Positions 13,270 through 18,616 of a DNA stretch of 20,912 nt are shown here, in pieces. Positions within the stretch are counted from its first letter, which is position 1; each line of letters begins with the position of its first letter. The DNA is from a virus. Position numbers and translations under genes: made by a program. The DNA is taken from the IMG/VR virus record IMGVR_UViG_3300021963_000787, positions 1 through 20,912 of that record; one strand, 5' to 3'. Below the pieces are notes generated by a model. It saw only the letters and a program-made list of their open reading frames with translations. It had not been told where the DNA came from and made no database searches.

Positions 13270-13485
13270 ATGAAGCGTAAATTTGCATTTGTAGCTGAAG
13301 GTGACGTTTTTATGGTCTGGACTTTTGATAGCGAAGATACTGAAGGCGCATCAGATGAAAAAGTAGAGATGATTTTAGCTGGAATGTCTTCAAATCCTAA
13401 AGTTATTGAATTTATGCCTAACCAAGATATTGGAGAAGGTTGGACTCACGACGGTATAGGGTTTGTAAGACCAAGACAACAATAA
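13270..13485 (+). CDS. Hypothetical acidic protein (71 aa)
   Basis: Not recognised. The 71 residues start with a beta-rich part (KRKFAFVAEGDVFMVWTF), then an acidic helix and a C-terminal GWTHDGIGFVRP. There are no Cys residues or membrane segment. AAAGGAG lies 6-8 nt before the ATG, and TATACT sits upstream as a possible -10. It leads a three-gene set with the Cys-cluster protein and the oxygenase. Confidence 0.75.
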   Translation: MKRKFAFVAEGDVFMVWTFDSEDTEGASDEKVEMILAGMSSNPKVIEFMPNQDIGEGWTHDGIGFVRPRQQ

Positions 13486-13495
13486 GGAGCAGAAT

Positions 13496-13768
13496 ATGAC
13501 AACGCCTGAAGAGGGTAAGCTAAGTCCTTGGAAACAATGGAAGAAAAACCTTGGTGAAACAAGACCTTGGGATTTAGTAAATCCAAACGTTGAACGTGTT
13601 TCAGATGAAATTCAAAAAACTAGGTACGACATGTGCTTGTCATGCCCAGAGTTAATTGGACTTACTAAACAATGTAAAAAATGCGGCTGTTTTATGCCAG
13701 AAAAATCAAAATTAGCTAAAGCTGAGTGCCCTCTGCATAAATGGGGTCAAGTAGAGGTAGCACAATAA
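13496..13768 (+). CDS. Zinc-ribbon protein of the DUF6171-like type (90 aa)
   Basis: The 90-residue protein has an N-terminal SPWKQWKKNLGETRPWDLVNP segment and then a compact Cys cluster: YDMCLSCPEL (about 43-52), KQCKKCGCFMPEKSKL (about 58-73), AECPLHKW (about 75-82). The pattern C-x2-C(P)...C-x2-CGCFM-x2-K...CP-x-x-KW is known in phages of aquatic bacteria, and I recall it as DUF6171-like; the name is less certain than the zinc-ribbon fold. In those phages it often stands beside a 2OG-Fe(II) oxygenase gene, as here (TAATG junction). AAGGAGC precedes the start. Confidence 0.78.
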   Translation: MTTPEEGKLSPWKQWKKNLGETRPWDLVNPNVERVSDEIQKTRYDMCLSCPELIGLTKQCKKCGCFMPEKSKLAKAECPLHKWGQVEVAQ

Positions 13769-14385
13769 TGGAATTTAACCGCGAAGAGCTAGCCCCAGGT
13801 ATTTGGGCTTATTACGATGTTATGGAGAACCCACAAAGTTTTATAAGTGACATAGAAGGCCTTGTAGAAATAAAACAACTTGCTTGGCAACTTGGTACTA
13901 TTGGAAATGTTGGTGATACCAGCACTGGTTCTTATAAAGTTAACACCGATATAAGAGTTGTTGAAACTATTGGGCTGCACGGTTTTGATAGAAACCCTAG
14001 TTTAAGAAACGCTAATTTTGGAGCAGGTGTTCAAGTACACGACCTTTTAAATGAAAAATTGCAGCCAACTATTTTAGATTACGCTACTAGTCATGGGTGC
14101 CAACCGTATGCTACGGGGGAATCCTGGCAAATTTTAAAATATGGTAAAGGCCATCATTTTGAAAACCACGTAGACGATAATAAGAGCATGCCTAGAACTT
14201 TTTCCATCTCTTACTACCTCAATGATGACTATGAGGGTGGGGAGATTGAGTTCCCACGTTTTGGATTAAAGATTAAACCTAAGGCAAATATGGCTATCCT
14301 CTTTGCTGCCAATTACGTCTATAATCACAAGATATATCCAGTGACTGAGGGCTTGCGTTATACGGTAGTCAATTGGTTTGAGTAA
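13768..14385 (+). CDS. 2OG-Fe(II) oxygenase (prolyl 4-hydroxylase-like)
   Basis: The start at 13768 forms a TAATG junction and gives 205 residues. The C-terminal half is a double-stranded beta-helix: HVD (134-136) and His187 supply the iron-binding HxD...H triad, and Arg197 in GLRYTVVNW should bind 2-oxoglutarate. FSISYYLNDDYEGGEIEFPR (about 145-164) is the hallmark P4H segment. It would hydroxylate a protein residue, or possibly a nucleic acid base, using O2 and 2-oxoglutarate. Phage P4H-like enzymes usually lie among structural genes; a substrate among the neighbouring fibre proteins is possible but unproven. Transmembrane and signal sequences are absent, so it acts in the cytoplasm. Confidence 0.92.
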   Translation: MEFNREELAPGIWAYYDVMENPQSFISDIEGLVEIKQLAWQLGTIGNVGDTSTGSYKVNTDIRVVETIGLHGFDRNPSLRNANFGAGVQVHDLLNEKLQPTILDYATSHGCQPYATGESWQILKYGKGHHFENHVDDNKSMPRTFSISYYLNDDYEGGEIEFPRFGLKIKPKANMAILFAANYVYNHKIYPVTEGLRYTVVNWFE

Positions 14386-14488
14386 AACCCCGAGTTTCGC
14401 CTGACAATAGGTAAATCCTCTTGGAGAATAGTGATAGCGCCCCCGATATCAGGCGTAATTACCACTCTAGAGAAAACAGGTACTTTTA
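14386..14488 (+). promoter_or_regulatory. Intergenic leader before putative major virion protein
   Basis: This 103-bp stretch has no gene. It holds separated inverted arms CGCCTGA (14398-14404) and TCAGGCG (14449-14455), plus short palindromes (GTAATTAC, CTCTAGAG). It probably contains the promoter and leader of the strongly biased gene at 14489. The exact -35/-10 could not be fixed. The ATG follows GGTACTTTTA with no obvious Shine-Dalgarno. Confidence 0.35.
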
Positions 14489-15436
14489 ATGGCAACAGAT
14501 ACATCAGGTCAGCAAGCCGTTGACTTTGTATGGGGTAACTTCCCTATGCAGCCAAATGATGACCGTGCTGCGGCAGTGACCCCAGCAAACATCGGCGGCT
14601 CAACAGGCGATTACGCTTGGGCAGCTACTACACGTGTAGCAGCTGACCGTTTAGACGCAGCTCTTGACAACCACGCAAACGCAGAAGCAGGTTGGTCAGG
14701 ATTCCCAGCATTTACAGCTGGTACAGGCAATTACATCATCACAGCAGTTTCAGGTAACGGCACAACTGTTACTTACACATCACAGAACAGCCTTGCAGTT
14801 GGAGACTCTGTAAACATTACAGGCCTTTCAATCGGCGCTTACAACCTTTCAGCAGCAACAGTTGCTACAGCTAACGCACTTAGCTTTACAGTAACTAACG
14901 CAGCTAATGGTGGAGCTATCACAGGCCAGTACGGCAAGGTTCAGCTAACAACTGCTCTAACAGCAGCTGATGGCGCTGGAATCGGCTACATCAACGTACC
15001 TTCAGTACTTGGTGACACACTAGCAGTAGCTCTTGATGAGCTTAAGGATGCTGGTTACGAAGCAGCTAACATCACAACTGCAGCAGCAGCAACAAACGCA
15101 GTTTCAACAATTACAGCAGTTGCACGTACAGGCACAGCAGCAACAATTACCTCAGCAGGTTCTGGTGCTAAGTACCCAGTAGGCACAAAGATTACAGTTG
15201 CATCTCTTGTAGCTCCAAATGATGTACTTAACGGTACCTACACAGTTACAGCAGTTGCTACAAACACTGTTTCTTACACAACCACAACTTCAGGAACACT
15301 ATCAACATCAGGTCTTTCTGTTGCTGGTCTTTCAGGTGTTGCTGGCACAATCAAGACTCAGTCAACAGCAGCAGGCGCTGCAACAATTGCTACAACAGCT
15401 ACAATCACAATCACACCATTTGCGGCAGTTTCTTAA
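14489..15436 (+). CDS. Putative abundant virion protein with two Ig-like repeats (315 aa)
   Basis: The 315-residue protein is Ala/Thr-rich. Residues 1-75 (DFVWGNFPMQPNDDR, AWAATTRVAADRLDAALDNH) look like an N-terminal virion-attachment segment. Residues 80-150 and about 205-275 are two related beta domains sharing 'ITAV...GT-x-x-T-x-TS...VG-x-x-(I/V)-x-(I/V)...Y-x(n)-TAVAT-N-x-(V/L)-(S)-(Y/F)-T', an Ig-like repeat common in phage decoration and tail proteins. Codons are strongly biased to GCA, ACA and TCA, more than in neighbours, as expected of a highly expressed gene. A strong terminator follows 11-12 bp after the stop. It may be a decoration or tail-tube-associated protein; the exact class is uncertain. 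Confidence 0.78.
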   Translation: MATDTSGQQAVDFVWGNFPMQPNDDRAAAVTPANIGGSTGDYAWAATTRVAADRLDAALDNHANAEAGWSGFPAFTAGTGNYIITAVSGNGTTVTYTSQNSLAVGDSVNITGLSIGAYNLSAATVATANALSFTVTNAANGGAITGQYGKVQLTTALTAADGAGIGYINVPSVLGDTLAVALDELKDAGYEAANITTAAAATNAVSTITAVARTGTAATITSAGSGAKYPVGTKITVASLVAPNDVLNGTYTVTAVATNTVSYTTTTSGTLSTSGLSVAGLSGVAGTIKTQSTAAGAATIATTATITITPFAAVS

Positions 15437-15446
15437 ACTCCCAAGC

Positions 15447-15479
15447 AAAAAGCCCCAGCCAATTGGCTGGGGCTTTTTT
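15447..15479. terminator. Strong bidirectional intrinsic terminator
   Basis: AGCCCCAGCC (15451-15460), loop AATT, GGCTGGGGCT (15465-15474): a perfect 10-bp GC-rich stem with an A-tract on the left and a T-tract on the right. It lies between the rightward gene ending at 15436 and the leftward WhiB gene ending at 15482, so it can end both transcripts. Confidence 0.95.
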
Positions 15480-15481
15480 AT

Positions 15482-15766
15482 TTAAATTTTTCGTCTTTTT
15501 ATCGAATGTCTGTCTTTCTCGTCAGTGCCCGCCCAGATACCAAGTTCTTGGTTATCAAGCGCCCACTGTAAGCACGGGTTTTGAAAGCTACAACTCCCAC
15601 AGACTGTCTTTAGAAACCGTTTGGATTCCAATAACCGTTCTGGGGCTGGAAAAAACATCTCAGTATCCATTCCTTTGCAGGGTTGGGTACCGTCAAAATT
15701 TGGTGCGTTAGTACCACTTGTTATTCTGCCAGAATCTCCAAGCATTACATGCGCCATTTGGCTCAT
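15482..15766 (-). CDS. WhiB-family iron-sulfur transcription regulator
   Basis: The 94-residue protein has the four WhiB cysteines: Cys30 in QPCKGMDTEMFFP, then Cys56, Cys59 and Cys65 in VCGSCSFQNPCLQWAL. The turn GIWAG (76-80) and the basic tail DRHSIKRRK complete the family layout. WhiB proteins bind a [4Fe-4S] cluster, contact region 4 of the primary sigma factor and alter transcription. The ATG at 15766 is preferred because GGGAG lies 5 nt upstream, although TTG at 15790 is open. The gene begins inside the 3' end of the transglycosylase gene (59-nt overlap). Phage WhiB homologues can block host WhiB targets such as septation genes; that role here is inferred. Confidence 0.95.
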   Translation of the reverse strand: MSQMAHVMLGDSGRITSGTNAPNFDGTQPCKGMDTEMFFPAPERLLESKRFLKTVCGSCSFQNPCLQWALDNQELGIWAGTDEKDRHSIKRRKI

Positions 15767-16265
15767 TTTCACTCCCATATCTTTTTTCAATATAACGAAG
15801 CCCGTATTTTATTTGAAGTTGTGCACTTTCTGTTTTTTCTACCTTGTAGTTGCCCCACGTTGAGGGCATGAACTGTGCAATTCCGTAAGCACCAGAAGAC
15901 TTATTTAAAGCCTTAGGGTTAAAGTGGCTCTCTTTAGTCCACAGGTTACGGAGACATGTCCATTCGCCAATTGACCAATCTTTTGTATAGACGGTCAGAA
16001 AAGCGAGCGCTTCAGCGTCAAAGTATTTGACGGTGTCACTTGCCAAGGCGGCCTTGGCTGCTGATTTTGTTGTTACTACTTTAAGGCGGGAAAGCGATAC
16101 GGTTATAGGCTTTTCATTGGCTACCAAGAATTTCTGCTCGGCATCCTTTGTACTGCTTAGTGCGTATGCTGGGGTAACTATATGTGACAAGATTAAAAAC
16201 CCTGCCATTACAGCTGCTCCTACCTTCTTTAAATCAACTGTTAGATTGATTCTGATATTAAGCAT
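15708..16265 (-). CDS. Exported lytic transglycosylase, APF/Rpf-like C-terminal domain
   Basis: The ATG at 16265 has GAGAGGAG 7 nt upstream and gives 185 residues; a further-upstream ATG at 16301 lacks a ribosome site. Residues 1-35 are a signal peptide (DLKK, hydrophobic GAAVMAGFLIL, TPAYA before LSS). Residues 100-185 are a goose-lysozyme/SLT-like domain with WTKESHFNPKALN (catalytic Glu112), SGAYGIAQFMPSTWGNY, QIKYGLRYIEKRYG and NAWRFWQ; Cys104 and Cys173 may pair. It matches the 'aggregation-promoting factor' transglycosylase type common in Actinobacteria. It should cut glycan strands outside the membrane. It is not part of the lysis cassette and is probably host-derived. It is transcribed with WhiB. 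Confidence 0.9.
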   Translation of the reverse strand: MLNIRINLTVDLKKVGAAVMAGFLILSHIVTPAYALSSTKDAEQKFLVANEKPITVSLSRLKVVTTKSAAKAALASDTVKYFDAEALAFLTVYTKDWSIGEWTCLRNLWTKESHFNPKALNKSSGAYGIAQFMPSTWGNYKVEKTESAQLQIKYGLRYIEKRYGSENEPNGACNAWRFWQNNKWY

Positions 16266-16288
16266 TTGATTGCTCCTCTCAGTGCGAA

Positions 16289-16310
16289 AAGCCACCATCA
16301 CTGGTGGCTT
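16289..16310. promoter_or_regulatory. Perfect hairpin in transglycosylase leader
   Basis: AAGCCACCA-TCAC-TGGTGGCTT is a perfect 9-bp inverted repeat about 24 bp upstream of the transglycosylase ATG, just before its Shine-Dalgarno. On the minus strand it is followed by TT and then CGCACTGAGAGGAG. It could be an operator, a transcription attenuator or a leader stabiliser. Confidence 0.6.
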
Positions 16311-16364
16311 ATCACCTACAAGGTTGCCACAGCCTTACAGGGTAAGTCAAGTGCAAACAGAAAA

Positions 16365-16393
16365 ATTTAAATATTTTTATTTTAATGAGACAA
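16365..16393 (-). promoter_or_regulatory. Candidate leftward promoter for the transglycosylase-WhiB island
   Basis: On the minus strand, TTGTCT (16393-16388) and TTAAAT (16370-16365) are separated by exactly 17 bp in a very AT-rich stretch. Each matches four of six consensus bases. It would give a leader of about 90 nt carrying the hairpin at 16289-16310. A rightward promoter for 16494 should also lie in 16400-16490, but none stood out. Confidence 0.35.
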
Positions 16394-16493
16394 ATGGGGT
16401 ATTTACCTATTTAATTATGTATTACATCACGCTTGTTTTTATCATATGGACGACATAACGCGCTAATCAAATTTAAACTAGGATTGGTATATT

Positions 16494-16739
16494 ATGTCAT
16501 TAGCAGAGTGGGCTGGCACATTAGCTGGATTTGCAGCTTTTGGTGCAGCAATTATTACAGCCACATCATGGGTATTAAAATCATACCTAAAGAATTTTGT
16601 ACACGAGCTTAAGCCCAACGGAGGCAGCTCGATGAAAGATACCGTAAATAAAATTCACACTGAGATGGTAGACCTACGCATCTCTATTGCTCGTCTTGAG
16701 GGTCGCTTTACACAGCACCTAGACGAAACCGAAAAGTAG
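16494..16739 (+). CDS. One-TM membrane protein with C-terminal coiled coil (81 aa)
   Basis: The 81-residue protein has an N-terminal transmembrane helix (LAGFAAFGAAIITATSWVL, about 10-28), a basic stretch, then KPNGGSSMKDTVNKIHTEM and a heptad-like helix (VDLRISIARLEGRFTQHL). This layout, with the 'KPNGGSS-(L/M)-(R/K)D' linker, is common in actinophage proteins near lysis genes (DUF2746-like holin or lysis accessory). The ribosome site is weak (AGGATT). It is divergent from the transglycosylase gene. Confidence 0.75.
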   Translation: MSLAEWAGTLAGFAAFGAAIITATSWVLKSYLKNFVHELKPNGGSSMKDTVNKIHTEMVDLRISIARLEGRFTQHLDETEK

Positions 16740-16786
16740 GAGTACTCTTTTACTATCCCCACACACATAGGGATAAAAGGAGAAAC

Positions 16787-16981
16787 ATGAATAAAGAACA
16801 ACTTATCTCAGCTCTTGGCACCTATCTACGTGCTTCAGCTGCGTCAGTCGCTGCTCTATACATGAGCGGCATCACAGACCCAAAGACTCTGCTAAATGCT
16901 TTCATTGCTGGTCTAGTCGGTCCACTTGCTAAAGCGCTAAATCCTAAGGATAAGGCGTACGGAATCGGCTCTACTAAGTAG
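16787..16981 (+). CDS. Holin-like small membrane protein (64 aa)
   Basis: The 64-residue protein has a hydrophobic helix YLRASAASVAALYMSG (13-28), a second one TLLNAFIAGLVGPLAKAL (34-51), then NPKDKAYGIGSTK. The 'AF-(I/A)-AGL-x-(G/P)-P-x-x-(K/R)-x-(L)NP-x-DKA-(F/Y)G' ending is shared by many small holin-like proteins in phages. AAAGGAG lies 6-7 nt upstream. With the upstream one-TM protein it makes a second membrane-active pair far from the endolysin at 9364. Confidence 0.78.
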   Translation: MNKEQLISALGTYLRASAASVAALYMSGITDPKTLLNAFIAGLVGPLAKALNPKDKAYGIGSTK

Positions 16982-16987
16982 AATAAG

Positions 16988-17011
16988 GGGAGGCGGGTAA
17001 CTCCGCCTCCC
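16988..17011 (+). terminator. GC-rich hairpin, possible terminator or attenuator
   Basis: GGGAGGCGG (16988-16996) pairs perfectly with CCGCCTCCC (17003-17011) around a 6-nt loop, 6 bp after the holin-like stop codon. The downstream sequence ACTATT is not a T-tract, so it is either a leaky terminator or a 3'-end stabiliser. A strong AGGAGG for the next gene follows directly. Confidence 0.65.
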
Positions 17012-17028
17012 ACTATTAGGAGGATATT

Positions 17029-17262
17029 ATGGCAAACGTAAAATGCGACAACTGTGAAACTAATGCAGACTATACCTGCGCTGACCCTGGCGTAAACCCA
17101 GTTAACTACTGCTCTACTTGTTTGCCAGCATGGCTTCGTGACCGCGCTAACTTGGGTCACTTCCCATTAGTAGAGGCTATTGATGAAAAGCCTGCTGATA
17201 AATCTGCAAAGAAAAAAGCAGAGCCAAAAGCGGACGAAGTAGCCGCGGATGAAAGTAACTAG
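17029..17262 (+). CDS. Zinc-ribbon protein with Lys/Glu/Ala tail (77 aa)
   Basis: The 77-residue protein has VKCDNCETNADYTC (4-17) and NYCSTCLPAWLRDRAN (26-41): two CxxC pairs plus one further Cys, a small zinc ribbon of the type found in many actinophages. The C-terminus (52-77) is a low-complexity acidic/basic tail (KPADKSAKKKAEPKADE). AGGAGG precedes the ATG by 7 nt. Its end overlaps the next gene by 14 nt. Confidence 0.8.
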   Translation: MANVKCDNCETNADYTCADPGVNPVNYCSTCLPAWLRDRANLGHFPLVEAIDEKPADKSAKKKAEPKADEVAADESN

Positions 17263-17512
17263 ACGACAAGCAGTTCAAGTTCATCCAGTTCCAGATTCAG
17301 TCGTAAACCCGCAAGGACCTTTTCCAAGCGAACTATTTAGGGAATCCCGAATAGTTACTGATTATGACTCTCCTCAAGATGAGGATGGCTCAGACTTTGA
17401 ATTAGGCGCTACTGCTCAAAATAATTACAACCCACCTAAGTATCTTCGCTGCGCTCGTTGTTTTGCACGTGTTTTAGAGACTGAGACTCAGTTACATAGC
17501 TGTGAGGAATAA
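17249..17512 (+). CDS. Hypothetical protein with C-terminal zinc-binding motif (87 aa)
   Basis: Not recognised beyond its motif. The first 60 residues are Pro/Asp-rich and polar; the end reads YLRCARCFARVLETETQLHSCEE, giving CxxC plus H-x-C, which can hold one zinc. It is coupled to both neighbours: its start lies within the preceding gene, and its TAA overlaps the next ATG (TAATG). Confidence 0.75.
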   Translation: MKVTRRQAVQVHPVPDSVVNPQGPFPSELFRESRIVTDYDSPQDEDGSDFELGATAQNNYNPPKYLRCARCFARVLETETQLHSCEE

Positions 17513-17970
17513 TGGCTACAAAAAAACAAAAAGAGACAATATCTTCTCGCTTTAAAGAGGTTAGCGACGAATTACAAAGAAAAAACGACTTTGACTCTAG
17601 AGTTCCAAAAGACGTTACTGAAGCTGGTACTAAACTAGAAACAGCTCCTACCAGTAACCCACCAAGACCGCGAGCAAAGAGTATTGGTTATAACGCTAAC
17701 TCTAGGACCCTGTATGTTGTTTTTAGAGACAACACTTGGTGGGAATATAGAAACGTCCCTACACAAATATGGGTAGGACTTCAAAACTCTTCATCTACTG
17801 GAAAATACCTAAAAGAATCTGGTTTAGACACTTGGTCTGATATGGGACCTGCAAACTTAGACACGATGTCTACAGAAGCTAAAACACGCATGAGTGATAA
17901 CGCATCTAAATCTGATAAAATTCAAGGATTGCCCACCTTAGACGATTACTTGTTTGGACCTAAAAAATAA
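17512..17970 (+). CDS. KTSC-domain protein (152 aa)
   Basis: The 152-residue protein carries a KTSC domain at about 55-105: AKSIGYNANSRTLYVVFRDN, then WWEYRNVPTQIWVGLQNSSS and TGKYLKE. The 'S-x-x-I-x-x-(I)GY...TL-x-V-x-F...Y-x-Y-x-NVP...S-x-GK-(Y/F)' pattern is diagnostic. The domain is small, occurs in many bacteria and phages, sometimes fused to nucleic-acid enzymes, and its exact function is unknown. The N-terminal 50 residues are charged and helical; the C-terminus (DYLFGPKK) is polar. Confidence 0.88.
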   Translation: MATKKQKETISSRFKEVSDELQRKNDFDSRVPKDVTEAGTKLETAPTSNPPRPRAKSIGYNANSRTLYVVFRDNTWWEYRNVPTQIWVGLQNSSSTGKYLKESGLDTWSDMGPANLDTMSTEAKTRMSDNASKSDKIQGLPTLDDYLFGPKK

Positions 17971-17971
17971 G

Positions 17972-18262
17972 ATGAAATCATACGGACCACTATACGGAGG
18001 AACTCTAAGGTACTGGCACAAGAAAGCTTTACCTGTAATTGAAGTAGGAACTACCCAAGAAATTGAACACCCGTACCGTTTAGGCAAATGCCTAGTTTTT
18101 AGAGTACCATTTACAAACCCTGGTTTCTATTTTGGGGTTTGGATTAATAACCCAAACGTTAACCCTGATGATGACGCAAGGGTAGATGAGATATTAAAAG
18201 GAGCTATGAGAGGGCGAACTGCCTGGAAACCAGAGGACGGGGCATATGATGAGTTTTTTTAA
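17972..18262 (+). CDS. Hypothetical beta-rich protein (96 aa)
   Basis: Not recognised. The ATG at 17972 lies one base after the KTSC gene's stop codon; the frame extends six codons upstream but without support. It encodes 96 residues, aromatic and Gly/Pro-rich (YGPLYGGTLRYWHKKALPVI, VPFTNPGFYFGVWINNPN) with an acidic C-terminal part. No Cys pairs or membrane segments. It overlaps the next start by 17 nt. Confidence 0.72.
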   Translation: MKSYGPLYGGTLRYWHKKALPVIEVGTTQEIEHPYRLGKCLVFRVPFTNPGFYFGVWINNPNVNPDDDARVDEILKGAMRGRTAWKPEDGAYDEFF

Positions 18263-18494
18263 AGATAAAAAGCCGTGGGTAAAACCATTTTCTGAAAAAG
18301 TGGCAAGACGTGTATCTAAGATACCTACTGGTGAATTAGAAATGTGGTCAGAACAGGCCCTAATTGATATATCTAGATGTCTATCGTCTTACTCTAAAAA
18401 TAGAGACATGGTATTTTTAAATGAAGCCCTGCAAGGTTCCGAAGCTTTGCATGCCGTTGTAAACGAGTTGCACACCAGAATGAAAAGCCGTTAA
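18246..18494 (+). CDS. Hypothetical helical protein (82 aa)
   Basis: Not recognised. The 82-residue protein has a basic start (FFKDKKPWVKPFSEKVARR) and a helical body with repeated acidic and hydrophobic positions (WSEQALIDISRCLSSYSK; LNEALQGSEALHAVVNELH). It begins at one of two adjacent ATGs (18246 or 18249) inside the previous gene. It is the last gene before the terminase terminator/leader. A small-terminase role is imaginable from position, but the sequence does not support it. Confidence 0.68.
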   Translation: MMSFFKDKKPWVKPFSEKVARRVSKIPTGELEMWSEQALIDISRCLSSYSKNRDMVFLNEALQGSEALHAVVNELHTRMKSR

Positions 18495-18566
18495 ATCTAT
18501 TTGTCGATTTTATGCTAAACTTTGTTCTGCCTCTCTTCCTCTCCCCGTGTGGTGGCATCAAAAGGT

Positions 18567-18596
18567 CCTGGGTATAACTGCCCAGGCTTTTTGTTT
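18567..18596 (+). terminator. Intrinsic terminator upstream of terminase gene
   Basis: CCTGGG (18567-18572), loop TATAACTG, CCCAGG (18581-18586), then CTTTTTGTTTT. A 6-bp GC stem with a T-rich tail, ending the rightward operon and leaving 20 bp before the terminase ATG. It may be read through or serve as an attenuator. Confidence 0.78.
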
Positions 18597-18616
18597 TCTA
18601 TTAAACTAAGGTTAAT

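Noticed and set aside
15767-15790. Longer WhiB start at TTG 15790
   Set aside because: The ATG at 15766 has GGGAG at ideal spacing, while TTG at 15790 has no ribosome site.
16266-16360. ydaO (c-di-AMP) riboswitch
   Set aside because: GGCAACCTTGTAGGTGA resembles the 3' part of the element, and such switches control actinobacterial wall hydrolases, but the conserved 5' half is missing because the upstream sequence is AT-rich. Kept only as a general leader structure.
16270-16458. Rightward 62-codon frame in the gap before 16494
   Set aside because: No ribosome site, covers the hairpin and AT-rich promoter region of the divergent gene, and its product has no recognisable features.
18520-18600. 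tRNA-like stretch before the terminase gene
   Set aside because: No acceptor, anticodon and T arms can be paired; the only clear structure is the terminator stem.
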